A DNA stretch of 64,000 nucleotides from Cercophora sp. LCS_1 (taxonomy: Eukaryota > Ascomycota > Sordariomycetes > Sordariales > Lasiosphaeriaceae). The stretch's first letter is position 1. Each line of letters begins with the position of its first letter. The notes under the pieces are model-generated. The model was not told the origin of the DNA, searched no databases, and worked only from the letters and a program-made list of their open reading frames with translations. The position numbers and the translations under genes are program-made. Location: positions 124,001 through 188,000 of the forward strand of contig JAPZLL010000023.1 of the NCBI GenBank assembly GCA_036250225.1, given 5' to 3'. Below are positions 42,784 through 54,237 of this stretch, one piece after another.

Positions 42784-44918
42784 TCAGACAGTGTCCTTGA
42801 CCGCTTCAATGAGGGAAATCTCAAAGTAGGTGCCCAGTCGAAGGCATTCCTCCACACACGATGGATCATCCCACCACCAAGTCTTGCCGAGGGCAAAGCT
42901 GCCCCAAACCTCCTGCCACAACTTGCGCCCCACTGTGCTTTGTAGCTCTGCATTCACTCGCTCCAATTCGGCCTCTAGAGTCTCATTCCCGTCCCCGTCC
43001 CCATTCTTCGCCTTGCAGATTGCCCTGAACTTCAGCTTCGTAATGACACTACCATTCGCACGCAGTCGGGCGTCTGCCAACCAGGCCGGAAAGAGCCGAG
43101 TTGGGCTGAGGCATCGAAAGCCCGCCTCGACGTTCAACATCAGATTTTGGTCCAGCCAGTGTCGCATGTTCGGGCCGACCGACTGGCTAGCCGGCGACGG
43201 GTCGATGAGGATAAGGTACAGCTTCCCCTTGGGTGCCAGACAGCGGTGGATATTCTTAAGTAGGCGGGGTATGTCCTTGCCTGGCATCAATGACGGCAAG
43301 CTGAGAGAGTGTGCCATGGTAAATGTGTTGGCTGCTAGCGGAAGATTGACGCAAACGCTCGATACTATCGGTTCAACATTGGGGAAGAGCGCAGTGGAAA
43401 GGGGGTCGGTTCCCAGGTGGGTGAGGGTAGCGTTCGGCTGACAAGCTGCAAGGTACGACGCAGTGGCTGGCTGGGTTAGCAGTGATCACAAATGGTAAAA
43501 TGGTGATTTCTCCTTACCCTGAGACTCGAACAACGCAAGAATTTGTTTCTCTTGCCTAATGACATCGGCAACTTCGAGTGGCCTATGCATCTTGTAGAGC
43601 GCGGACAACATCCACCGCTTCTTTTCCATCTCCAATTCCTTGTAGAACGAGGCGTCCTTGGACTTTCCCCAGTCTTCGTTTAGTCGCGTGATGACAATCT
43701 GGGCGCTGGCCGACGTCATGAGTGTTATCTCCCTCTGCATGCCATGAAGGTCCAGACTGTAAGGGTATACGCCACTTGTCTTGCGGCTGAAAGAGCGGCG
43801 CATACCACTCATTGGTGTGGGTGGTAAAGGGATTGTAGGACCGCTCCAGCCCCCCGGCGACCTCCACGCACTGGGGCTATTCAGTTTGGATGCTGTCGAT
43901 GTGCTGCGGAAACTCGATGTCTTTCTTGTGCGCGGGATACGGGTTGGAGTGCTCACGTCAGCACTGGGGGGCTTCAACTTGGGACCGATCAAGTGGGGGG
44001 TGATCGGTGACTCGTTGCGGTAAATCGGTGTGTCCAACACCGGCGGTGATGTAGGGCTCTCCGAGTCCTGGATGACCGTGAACCACTTGTCTATGACCTC
44101 AGACGCGGACACGCTTCTAACGGGCTCGAGAGGTGACACTGTTGGTAGCAGACCCTCCAACGACGCAGCTTCCGAAATGCCAAGAGGCATATCCTCAACA
44201 ACCGGCCCATTGGACTTGATATCATTCTGAGTTGATATCGATTGCACAGCATTCGGGCCGTCAGTGGTAGTCTCAGTGACTTGGGCTGTCTTTTCTTCCC
44301 CGATTACAAGGTCCAACTTGGTCGTCTTGGTGGAAGGCGATAGCGAAACGGGAGTCGTGACTTTCGTCAACTTCGAGTATTCGGAGCCTGGATCCCGGGT
44401 CAGCATATACTGGAACGTGGTCAAAACAAGTTTCAAATACCTTTCGATGAGCGGTACGTTGAGCCGTCCGATTGAAGGGTGGAGGAATCTGGGTATATGT
44501 CCACTGCGTGATTTGTCGGCGGTTCCAAGGACAGCGCAGATACTTCTGTTTGAAGCTCGAGGACGGCGGGCGCAACGTCAAGGTTCTCGGTCGCCTTTTG
44601 ATCTTTCTTAAAGGCAGTTTCGGGTGCTGTGAAAGCCGACTGGCTTAGCGTTGAGGCGCGCTTCGAGCTGGTACTCTTGGAAGTCTGTAGCGCAATTGGG
44701 GACCCTCGCTTCGCTCGCAAAGACGCATTGCTGATCTTAAGCCCGATATTTTCGAGAAATCCCGGGCCTTTGTCCGTGGATGAAGCAGAGCTGCGTGTCG
44801 AGACCGATTCTCGGAAGCTGTTTCCACCGGCTTTCTTCTTGAGCCCGCGTTCAAATTCCTTCCGAGCACGTCTCTCGCCAACTCGCTCGGGCTCCTCGTC
44901 CCAATTGATGTCGAACAT
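42784..44918 (-). CDS. Fungal protein with partial class I methyltransferase-like domain
   Basis: Exons 44918-44441, 44387-43518 and 43466-42784 make 676 residues. The first half is Ser/Thr-rich and disordered, with SGMRRSFSRKTSGVYPYSLD before a helical segment (LNEDWGKSKDASFYKELEME, KKRWMLSALYKMHRPLEVAD). The last 230 residues resemble the C-terminal half of a SAM-dependent methyltransferase: VEPIVSSVCVNLPLAANTF, MAHSLSLPSLMPGKDIPRLL, KNIHRCLAPKGKLYLILIDP, and a closing W-rich SFALGKTWWWDDPSCVEECL. The canonical glycine-rich SAM loop is not visible before this, so activity is uncertain. The 53-nt intron 44388-44440 has a GCTGAC branch site 13 nt before the acceptor and joins SSKG to SEYSKL in frame. 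I placed the start at the first ATG (MFDINWDEEPERVGE); an upstream exon cannot be excluded. Substrate unknown. Confidence 0.75.
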
Positions 44919-47862
44919 TTGGGTCTGCTCCCACAAGGAAGAAGGGCTTAATCAGTCTTGCTGTTGTATATTCCCGGTGGTATTTAATCCCTTGGAGTCT
45001 TCGTGGTTTCGCGCCTTGAGCGGCCCTGGACGACGAGTGAATTTGAAGGAAGGGAAGGAGCTGTCGACCACTGAGGAACAATTTGGAGACCAGCGTCAGA
45101 TCGGCTTATCCTCGAGCCCGTAGTAGTCCAAAGCCAATCTGTTTTTCCAGTCGACCGTAGCTTGCTGTGCCCTTCGTGGGGCAGGAAAGCTGGCGGAACC
45201 GTCAACCGACGGTGTGACGCGCAGGCAAGTGGAAGCAAGTGCGGCTTCCAGAAATCTTACGAAGTCCGTCGTTCTCGTCAGTGGTTAGGTATCAGCGGAG
45301 AGTGGATCGCAAATTAGGGAGTGAGACATCACCAAATCGCCACACCCTGGAGTAGTTGGTCGAAGGAACGGAATGCGCGGGTTGGTTGGTGTGAGCAAGT
45401 GGAAGCGTGGCAAAAATACAATTAGGTGGTTCTGTGGTGTTCGTTCACGAACTAAGCTAGATCTCCAGCCCTACTGCGCGTCGATGGGATGAAAACACTT
45501 GGTGTTTGGAGAGACGGAAGGAGCGGGCAGAGAAGTGACCCGCCACTAAGTTCCTGGGAAGGTGGGCGTGTTCAGTCTAACCGCCACGGGGGTGCAACCA
45601 ATATCTCGGCCGTTAGAGTGAACCGAAGAAAAACACACTGGTTTTCCAGAAGGACAATTTCTAATGTCACAATGCCCCTTCATCTCACCGAGACTATACT
45701 ATTGGGTCACGAAAGTCTCGAAGATATACAACCATGCCCAACCTCCATCCAGTCGGAGCAATAGTTCGCGAGGCAGAGATCTTCAAATGATTCGAGATCG
45801 TCCTAATTGCTATTGGCCCGACCTCTAGGGCTTATTATGCCTTGAGAGAGAAACGAGCAGCTAATTGCCCCTTGGACATAAATACACCCAAGACACCCAA
45901 GACACCCCTCGATAGGTCGGCCCGAGATTCATGGTTGCACATGTGATCCAACTACCGAAACGAAGCCAGGGAACTGCGATATGGCCTGGCGAGTGCCCAT
46001 GGTCGTCACCACTCACCGAAGCCCGTCTGGTCGGTTCCATACTCTCGAGCATCGTATGTCGTTTTGCGGCTCGTCTCTCCGGACGTAAACAAATACCCCC
46101 CACCGGCACAATCTTCCCATTGGCAGATGACGTGTTTGCTCTGGCCTCAAGGCAACCACTCTGCGGCCTGCCTCTGGGAAGTTACTGATGCTTTCGGGAG
46201 GTAATGACAGAATTGTGAGACGGTGACGTTGCACTAATACTTGACGTATGCCAATAAGTTCCGGCAATATGGAAACCAGCCGCTCGGTCACGCAGTTCAG
46301 GAGTAATCGCCTCGGCTACACAGCAACCAGAAGTGGAAAGACGGGGATCTACTTGGCCGTTGATGTGTCAAAGGCGCTGTGACGGAACATTGAAACAGCA
46401 TTTACTTGGTATCGCGCTCCCTGGGCCCTGGGTCTCAAGCGCACCACACTGGCTGGACTCACGCCAGTACTCATTGAGATGGCGTTCTTTGGGCCCCTTT
46501 CCCACGCGTCGGCCTGAAAAGGGGCGTTACGCCAAGATCGGCCGGAAACTGGGCCCGCTTCCACTGCCTTAGATTCCGATGACACCGGTCCTGGGGCGTC
46601 AGCAGCACCAGCTGGTTTCGCCTCAATCTGCAACTACCCGTGTGCCGAGACCATGTGGAACTGTCTTGAGCAACAACCTCCTTCCTATCACAGACAATAG
46701 TCCTGTGTTTCGCCTCCGAACGGCACTCGGATTTGTTCCACAACAGGAGGGAGCTTACAGCGTGCGAATTGTTTGTCCCGGGGGGCGCACATCAAGAGAC
46801 AAAGCTTAAAAGGGCCGGCAATGCTGTGCTGGGTGGATTGTTACTACTGCAATATACAGGGCCGTCGATCTGGACTCATCCATGCCGTCAGTCTTCTGTT
46901 TTGAGCCACGACGCGATCGAGTGCCCTTGGCAGGTAACCTGTGCCACGAGTTACTGGGGGGCTGTTGGAAGAGTTTTGATGCCAGGAAGATGCCAAGGCA
47001 AGTCGTTCGAGGAACGGCAAGAAGGGCTAATGTATTTGTGACGAAAGCGGGTTGGCTTCGGGAGACATTTCGGTGAGATAGTAGGTATGTGCTACTCCAC
47101 GTTTCGAGGATGGACATCAAAAGGCTGAGTCGACTTTGAAGGGCGCGTTAAACCATATTTGATTTCTTAATACGTTATTTGATGGCCTGGGATATCAAAT
47201 GTGAAGTAGTGATTCCTCTCGAAAAAGCGTCCGCAAATATTCCATCGCCGAGAGAGGTTGCGTGGATCAGAAGAGGGACATTGTTGACAAGGAGACATCT
47301 GGCTGTATTTTACGGGCGAGGGCAATGCTCCTCGGACAGCAATATCTGTGTTCGCATGCCGTGACCGCCGAGCGTGTGAGGAAAGATCAAAGTCCCCGAA
47401 AGCCTGGAAGCTCCTGCCCGGGTTATGATACGCAAATGCCTCCACCCACCGAGCCACAGTCATTCCCGTGGCTGCTTGAGACGCGCTTCGATTTTGATGC
47501 TCCCCCAATGACCTCCTGTATTTGATTCTTCTCACTGGCTACCTCTTGACCCCCAGCGTGCCGTAGCTGCAGTGACCTCGATTTGGTGCGTGATTCGTGG
47601 GTCAGCCTCCGAACCCCCTGGCAACCGCGTCCAGAGCCTCCATTTCATCCCACCTTGCCATAGGAAATCCATGACTGCCACCATCGTGCCGTTTGGTGGG
47701 GCTAGTGTCAGAATGTTTTGATTTCTGGCGCTTCTTTCACTCCCGCTTGCTCGCTTCTCTCTCTACCTCCCTCCAAACTTACTGCTGCGAACGAAAAAAT
47801 AACTCGCGAGAATCCTTCCGGCACTCACGAAACCCCGCCTCGGGGTCTGGCAACTCGTAGCC
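44919..47862. promoter_or_regulatory. 2.9-kb divergent intergenic stretch
   Basis: Separates the divergent methyltransferase-like and purine permease genes and must contain both promoters. A 9-bp tandem (ACACCCAAG, nearly three copies) lies at 45885-45908. The 150 nt before the permease start is strongly CT-rich (CTCCCTCC, CTCTCTCT words at 47,735-47,780). No additional gene is supported. Confidence 0.5.
45885..45908. repeat. Tandem 9-bp repeat (ACACCCAAG, about 2.7 copies)
   Basis: Two full copies and a partial third copy of ACACCCAAG in non-coding sequence. Confidence 0.7.
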
Positions 47863-50221
47863 ATGGGTTCTCACAATGATGGCGTCAGCGAAGAAATCGA
47901 AATGCAGTCCGCACATGCGACTGAGCCGTCGGTAACGTCTCGGTCGTTCTTCCAACGGAACACCAACAGACTCGCCGCTATGGTCAAGTCGGCCAACGAC
48001 AACATCAGCAAGTCAGCTATAGGTCGTTTCTTCCGCCTCGATGGGTGTGGTCATGTGAGAACATATTCTATCACATTGTTTACTTTTGTTGTTCCACGCT
48101 AATATGAACCCAACAATCCAAGTCAAGCGAGATCCGAAACGCCAGGTTTTCGACAGAGGTTCGCGCCGGACTCACCACTTTTGCAACCATGTCATACATC
48201 ATCGCGGTCAATGTAAGTGCTCAACCTCGTCCCCAGCCATGATAGACGCGACTGACCCTCGACAAGTCTTCGATTCTGGCCGACAGCGGATTCGACTGCG
48301 TGTGTAACCCACTCCCTAAGGGTATAGAGCCCAAGGGCTCGCAGGTCTGCGGGAACCAGGACGAATATGACGTCTGCATCAATGGTAGGTCTCGATTGTG
48401 AAACTCGAGCTCAGCACACGCCCACTTACGCTGTTTAGATGTGAAGCTTGACTTGGTTACGGCAACTGCCATTGTCGGTGCTTTTTCTAGCATCCTGTTC
48501 GGAATCACTACCAACCTCCCTGTCGCATTGGCGTGAGTAAACACCCAACCTTTGGTCACTGGTATTGCACAAACCCATACTAACTGGCCCCAAAAACAAG
48601 ACCAGGGATGGGGCTGAACGCGTATTTCACCTACCAGGTGGTCGGCATCAGGGGTACTGGTCCCATTCCTTACAAAGTCGCCCTCATGGCTGTCTTCATC
48701 GAAGGCTGGATCTTCCTGGTCCTCGCGCTCACAGGGATGCGCCAATGGCTTGTCAGAGTCATTCCAGCCAGTATCAAGACCGCCAGTGGTGTTGGCATTG
48801 GCCTCTTCCTCACCCTCATTGGTTTGTCGTACTCATCCGGCATTGGCTTCATAACCGGCGGAGTGAGCACTCCCTTGGCAATTGGAGGTTGCCCGGCCGA
48901 GTATCTCGATTCGAATGGAGAATGCACGCAGCAAGTCTTGACAAACCCAAAGGTGAGCCTGGTAGCACACTGCCGCGAACAAACCAAGATCTAACTTGGG
49001 GGCCAGATGTGGGTGGGCATACTGTTCGGCGGGATATTTACCGCGTTCTTGATGGCATTCCGAGTGAAGTCTGCCATTGTGATTGGCATCGTGATTGTGT
49101 CAATTATATCGTGGCCGTAAGTCTCAGAGCCTCCCTGTCGCCTGGTTGTTGCTGACATCTTGCAATAGACGATCCACACCCCTGACTTATTTCCCAAACA
49201 CCGCTGAGGGCAACCAGAGATGGGAGTTCTTCAAGCAAATCGTCGCCTTTCACCCGATCAAGCATACAATGGGCAAGTTGCAGTGGGATCTGAGTGGGGC
49301 GGTCGGTTCTCGGTTCGCCATTGCCCTCGTTACGTTTCTTTACGTCGACATCATTGACTGCAGCGCAACACTCTACTCCATGGCTCGGTTCTGTAACCGT
49401 GTTCGCCGGGGTGAAAGAGACTTTCCACGCTCTACCCTTGCTTTTTGCACTGACGCCATCTGTATCTCACTTGGGGCTCTGCTTGGGTGTTCTCCGGTCA
49501 CAGCATTCATCGAAAGTGGTGCTGGGGTAGCAGAGGGAGGCCGTACCGGGCTTACTGCCATTGTTTGTGGACTCTGCTTCCTGAGCTCCATTTTCTTTGC
49601 ACCTATCTTTGCGTCAATTCCGCCCTGGGCAACTGGAAGCACACTCGTCTTGGTAAGTTTTGACGGGCTTCGGAACTCAATTGCAACTAACGTGATACTG
49701 CTAGGTTGGGTGTCTTATGATCAGACAAGTCACAAGGGTTAATTGGATGTATATTGGCGACGCAATACCTGCTTTTGTGACGCTCTCTTTCATTCCGTTC
49801 AGCTACAGCGTGGCATATGGTCTCATGGCGTAAGCAGATGTGCCCAGCACATTGGTCGTTTTATCTGAAAGCTAACGATCAAAGCGGGATGTTCACATAC
49901 TGCGCCCTCAATACACTCATTTGGGTTGTTATCAAGCTATCAGGCGGAGCTGTTCTACCTACGGACTACGACCAAAAAGAGTACTGGACTTGGAAGCCAG
50001 AGAGCAACGAAAATTGGCTTCTCAAGCTTTTCTCGCTCGGCCGCCGTTGGAAGGAAGACAAACAAGAGCTCAAGCAAAACCCCGGCTTTCCACTCACAGG
50101 AGAGGGCGACTCATTGCATCACCCGCCTTCAGAAGAGAAGATTAGGGACAAAGTCCCATCGCCGCGGCCATTCCGGTCTATTGGGCTTAGCCCGACGCGG
50201 GAACCCAAAGACAGCATCTGA
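47863..50221 (+). CDS. azgA: AzgA-type purine (adenine/guanine/hypoxanthine) permease
   Basis: Plasma-membrane proton symporter for purine bases, the AzgA branch of the NCS2-like fold. Nine exons: 47863-48054, 48123-48212, 48267-48384, 48439-48532, 48601-48952, 49007-49116, 49169-49652, 49705-49829 and 49885-50221, giving 633 residues. Diagnostic blocks appear in order: RAGLTTFATMSYIIAVNSSI with LADSG in TM1-2; a Cys-rich extracellular segment (CVCNPL..VCGNQDEYDVCIN); LPVALAPGMGLNAYFTYQVV; SAVGIGLFLTLIGL-like TM (GVGIGLFLTLIGLSYSSGIG); TYFPNTAEGNQRWEFFKQIV; and IESGAGVAEGGRTGLTAIVC. The cytosolic C-tail is charged and Ser/Pro-rich. All eight introns are GT-AG and frame-consistent, so the gene looks intact. 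Slightly longer than typical AzgA (about 580) through its tails. In fungi such genes respond to nitrogen status and germination; no site is claimed here. Confidence 0.95.
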
Positions 50222-51137
50222 CGGCAGTTACAGGGTGTACATCGTGGAAGGATATCGATTTTCGAGAGAAAAGATGCGCGAGATCCAGTTGATGCTCGCC
50301 ATGATTGACAAAGGATAATTCACGGTATTGAGTGGAGCATTTGGGTGGCATGTTCGATGGATTTGGGGGTACTCCTACGAAGTCGTTGGGTTTATGAGGC
50401 GTGAGATGGGTCGGAGAGCGAGATTGGAAATGTGCCAACCAAGCTGGGACACAGTTGATGGAATGGGCATTGATATGGCTTGCTAAGAAACTTGACTGAG
50501 GTATTACCGATGCCAACGCAGATGGCCTTCGCTCTATCCCTAGACTTGCTACGAGATGGTCGCGGCCTCGTGAGCTTGTTGCAGGTTTCCCTTTGATCTC
50601 TGATGCTATCAGAACCCAGGATAGCGCTCCTGTTCGGAGCTGAGATTTAGTCTTTTAGACAGTACCCATCCTCCAACATCGATTCCTCTGGAGTTCTAAG
50701 TTTGGCCGTATATGCGTGTAGTACTATGACGAGTCTAAAGGAAAGTTGGAAGATGAGAACCTGTTCCGTTCAGGGCTTTGTTGGTGGTGTTTAGGGGTAT
50801 GAAGCTCGAGTGGAAAGCCGTTGGAGGTGGGGAATAGGAAAGCCAAGCGCTCCCGTCAGCTTTGGTGCCTGCAGCTGCAGCAGTTCCTTATCTTATCAAC
50901 AGGTCGCAGCTCGGTGAGTGCATCATCACCAAAATCCGCAGCTTTCTTTGCCGTGTCCCGGCATATCCCATTACTTCGTTTCCGTGAAACGTTCAATCCA
51001 GCCGTCCTTGGTGCTTGGTGAGGTACAATCAGTAAAGGCTCCTTGTCCTGCAATTTTTTTGTTGGCGTTTGGCGGTGGGCGCATTTCGCAGAGCTCAGCA
51101 CCTACACCCTGGGGTTGGTCGTTTTCCTGAAGCCGAG
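50222..51137. other. Tandem intergenic: azgA 3' flank and UCH promoter
   Basis: 916 nt between two plus-strand genes. No coding signal; ORFs under 110 codons only. The last 200 nt should hold the promoter and leader of the deubiquitinase gene. Confidence 0.5.
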
Positions 51138-52247
51138 ATGAGTGGTGGCTGGAATACAAGTGAGTTATTCCTAGATGAAGCTTTGCTTTCGCTTTAATTT
51201 TCTAACGAGGTCTGCAGTCGAGTCCGATGCGGTGCGTGTTCCCGTTGAAGTGGTATTCCTTTTCGCCAAAAGCTGACGGTGGTTTACCCCCTCTAGGGCG
51301 TCTTCACATACCTGCTAGACAACCTCGGTGTCAAGGACGTTCAATTCGAGGAGCTCTTGTCGCTTGACCCCGATGCGCTCGCGCAGCTCCACCCCGTCTA
51401 CGGCGTCATCTTCCTCTTCAAATACCCCACCGACACCCCCTACCGCGGCGAGAAGCCACTCGACGGCGCCTACGACCACGACGCATCGGAGCGCCTCTTC
51501 TTCGCCGCTCAGACGATCCAGAATGCGTGCGGCACGCAAGCGCTGTTGAGCGTGCTGCTCAACAAGACGGACCCCGCGACGGGCGAGGCCGGTTACGTCG
51601 ACGTGGGCGAGAGCCTGGCTGATTTCCGCGACTTCACCATGGTGCTCCCGCCCGAGTTTCGCGGCGAGGCCCTGTCCAACTCGGAGCTCATCCGCGACGT
51701 GCACAACAGCTTCGCCAAGAGCAGCCCGTTTGTTGACGAGACGCAGCGGCAGGCCGACGAGGGCGACGATGCTTTCCACTTTATCGCTTACAGCCCCATT
51801 GGCGGGACGCTCTACGAACTCGACGGACTACAGCCCGCGCCTATCAATCACGGTGCTTGCACGCAGGAGGAGTTTCCCGCCAAGGTGATGGAGGTGCTGC
51901 AAAGGCGGATCGCGAGATATGAAGCGTCCGAGATTCGCTTCAACTTGCTCGCCATGGTGCGCGACCTGCGCATCCGGGCTCGGGAGATAGGCGACTTTGA
52001 GCTCCTTGCGCGAGAGGAGCGCAAGCGTAGGGACTGGCAGTTTGAGAATGCGCTCAGGAGACACAACTTTGTTGGTTTTGCCGGCGAGGTGCTGAAGGGT
52101 GTGGTTGCCGCCAAGCTCAAGGAGGGCGGCGATGCGGCGTTCAACAAGTGGGTTGATGATGCCAAGGACAAGCTGAGGAAGAGGATAGATGATCGCAAGA
52201 AAGGGAAGGGTGGTGGTGGTGGAGAGGATGTTGAGATGGAGGGTTAG
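51138..52247 (+). CDS. UCH2: Ubiquitin C-terminal hydrolase, UCH37/UCHL5 family
   Basis: Cysteine protease that trims ubiquitin chains, in many eukaryotes docked on the 26S proteasome through Rpn13. Exons 51138-51159, 51218-51231 (14 nt) and 51297-52247 give 328 residues. The start MSGGWNTIESDAGVFTYLLD is the conserved UCH head and is only obtained by using the 14-nt microexon. The catalytic set is complete: oxyanion Gln84 and nucleophile Cys90 in FFAAQTIQNACGTQALLSVL, His173 in DAFHFIAYSPIGG and Asp188 in YELDGLQPAPINHG. The C-terminal ULD/KEKE-like part (RYEASEIRFNLLAMVRDLRI, REERKRRDWQFENALRRHNF) is typical of UCH37 rather than the short UCHL1/3 type. It ends in a basic Gly-rich tail and EDVEMEG. 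Identity secure; symbol by analogy to fission yeast Uch2. Confidence 0.94.
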
Positions 52248-52758
52248 AGGGAAGAAACGTTCAATGACAGTCACACGAAGTTTCGACACACAGAGAACAG
52301 GGCAATTTTTTTTTGCCAGTCACTCAACCCAAGGGATTCCGGGGATATGAAGTTAAAGCTTGTGATTGACACCGATGACTGATGAGCAGGCTGGGGCTCA
52401 TGAACGCCTTGTATCTCTGGATGGCTGTCGTCAAATACTCGTTCGAAAATCCACTGAGCTCACAGGCCGTGCAACATGGAATGCATTTCTGAGATGCTCA
52501 GTCTCCCCGGATTACCCAGCTAGTTTCGAAGCGGCGCGCGTGTTTATGCACATGCTCTGCGCCTTTTTGATACCCATCGACGCCATGTACAGCAATTCAT
52601 GTCTCAATGTTCCGTTTATTGAGTATCATGACCGACTCCATTTTCTGTGGAATCGTAGCCTTGACCCGAAAATGCCATGCTCGCGTACACCGTTCCGGAA
52701 GAAAGTCAAGCCCCCAGTCAAATGATCCCCCACCCAAGCCAGTCAACCACCATCCCAT
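52248..52758. other. Convergent 3' flanks of UCH2 and RPL17
   Basis: 511 nt between convergent stop codons. A 119-codon plus frame (52366-52725) has no family resemblance. No other feature seen. Confidence 0.5.
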
Positions 52759-53685
52759 TTATGCAGCAGTAATAGCACGGTGGACACGGGCACCACGCTG
52801 TCTTGAGCTCAGGTGAGCATCCTCACGGACAACGGCCTCGGACTTCGCGACGGTCTCCTCAGCCTCGGTGAGGATGAGCTCGATGTGGCAAGGGTTGGAC
52901 ATGTAGGGGTTGATCTAGTATAAGTGTCAGCCGCGTTGCAACCAGCTGGGAATTGGGGCCTGTCGGGGATATAACATACACGACCGTGGGCGCGGTATGT
53001 GCGGCGGCGCTGCTTGGGGGCCTGGTTGACCTGAATGTGCTTGACAACGAGGTTGCCAGTGTCGAGGCCCTTGGCATCGGCGTTCGACTCGGCGTTCTTG
53101 AGAAGACCGAGGAGAAACTCGGCGGACTTGACGGGCCAGCGGGCGCGGGAAACACCGAACTGCTTGCCTAATTCCCAATGGGTCAGCATGGTCCCAACAT
53201 CTCCAGGGTTCCCGCCGTGCCCCGAGTTCAACAAGAATTGCTCCCAGGCCGTTCCAGTCCAACTTCGGTCACCAGACGTTTCCCCGTTGACATCCAATCG
53301 TACCTTGCGCGGTCCGGCCGATGCTACCGCAGTAACGTCTCATAGGGACAGCCTCCTTCTTCTCAATGACATTCTCGAGGAACTTCTGAGCGCGGGTGAG
53401 CTTCCAGCCGTTGATCGCCTGAGCCGTCTCGCGGGTGTTCTTGAAGGAAACACGGAGGTAAGACCCGCGGGAGCGAGCCGACTTCGCCGGGGCGATCTCT
53501 TGAGCTGCGTACCGAACCTAGAGGGCGAAATGCGATCAGCACACCATTGTCGCCAAATCCCAAGACTTCTGCGAAGTCCGCCGAATTTCGTTCATGATCC
53601 GTGACCGTAAATCCGCCATATAGGTGTCCAAAATCGGGGAATTGCGCAGGTTCTCATGATTGGGGTTCGTGGGGGCACTCACCAT
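52759..53685 (-). CDS. RPL17: 60S ribosomal protein L17 (uL22)
   Basis: Large-subunit ribosomal protein lining the peptide exit tunnel. Four coding exons: 53685-53683 (ATG only), 53517-53304, 53167-52980 and 52914-52759, total 186 residues, the usual eukaryotic length. Exon 2 starts VRYAAQEIAPAKSARSRGSY; then KNTRETAQAINGWKLTRAQK, MRRYCGSIGRTAQGKQFGVS and the uL22 signature [39 protein letters not shown]. The end is HLSSRQRGARVHRAITAA. The splice at 52980 (CGT|GTATGT) followed by acceptor at 52915 restores RINPY exactly. Each intron is GT-AG. Divergent from fibrillarin, so both ribosome-biogenesis genes share one promoter region. Confidence 0.97.
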
Positions 53686-54237
53686 CTTGGCTGGTTGTCG
53701 ATGCGAGTGGTGGAATCGACTGGGTGTTGACGTTCGGAAGTGGTGATGGTTCTAAATTTTGGCGCCAAAATCCGATTTTCGCGATTAGGGCTCTGTGTGG
53801 GAAGGTTGGTGCACGGTCTTGTGGGAATTGTTTCTGCCTGAGGCGACTGTTTGCTGCAATGTGGGGCAATCTTTGCCCAGACTGGTCCCCACTTCAGACT
53901 GCTAGAGCTCCTAACAGAATGTCACCGGACGACCGCTGCTGAAAGTTAGTACTTCCAGCACGTCTCCAAAAGTCTGCATTTGAGGCTGGTGGCGGGGAGG
54001 TCCCTGGCGGGTCATTCGACAACCGAAAAAGGTTCCAGTGCAACCGGGGCCCCGCTTTTTTTTTCTGAAGTCAAGAAATTTTGCACCCAGCTCCAAAGCT
54101 CTTCGAGATTCTCGACACGGAGGAGCAACATCTTGCATTGTTTCGCCCAACAACACTCCAACGCTCAACTGCGCTATCAACGGTGACCGCGTGTACGGAC
54201 AGCACTTCGTTTTCACCTTTTAACACACCAATTCGCC
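53686..54237. promoter_or_regulatory. Divergent promoter between RPL17 and NOP1
   Basis: 552 nt between the start codons of two divergent ribosome-synthesis genes; it should drive both. Shared regulation with other ribosomal genes is plausible but no specific binding site is identified by eye. Confidence 0.6.

Noticed and set aside
44388..44470. Alternative frame through the second intron of the methyltransferase-like gene (reading ...LKLVLTTFQYMLTRDPG)
   Set aside because: It looks protein-like, but joining it to exon 1 needs an implausibly short intron; the 53-nt intron with a GCTGAC branch site and in-frame junction explains the data better.
52809..53297. 162-codon minus frame overlapping RPL17
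   Set aside because: Contains the middle of RPL17 in frame only within exon 3; the rest is intron translation and a wrong frame.
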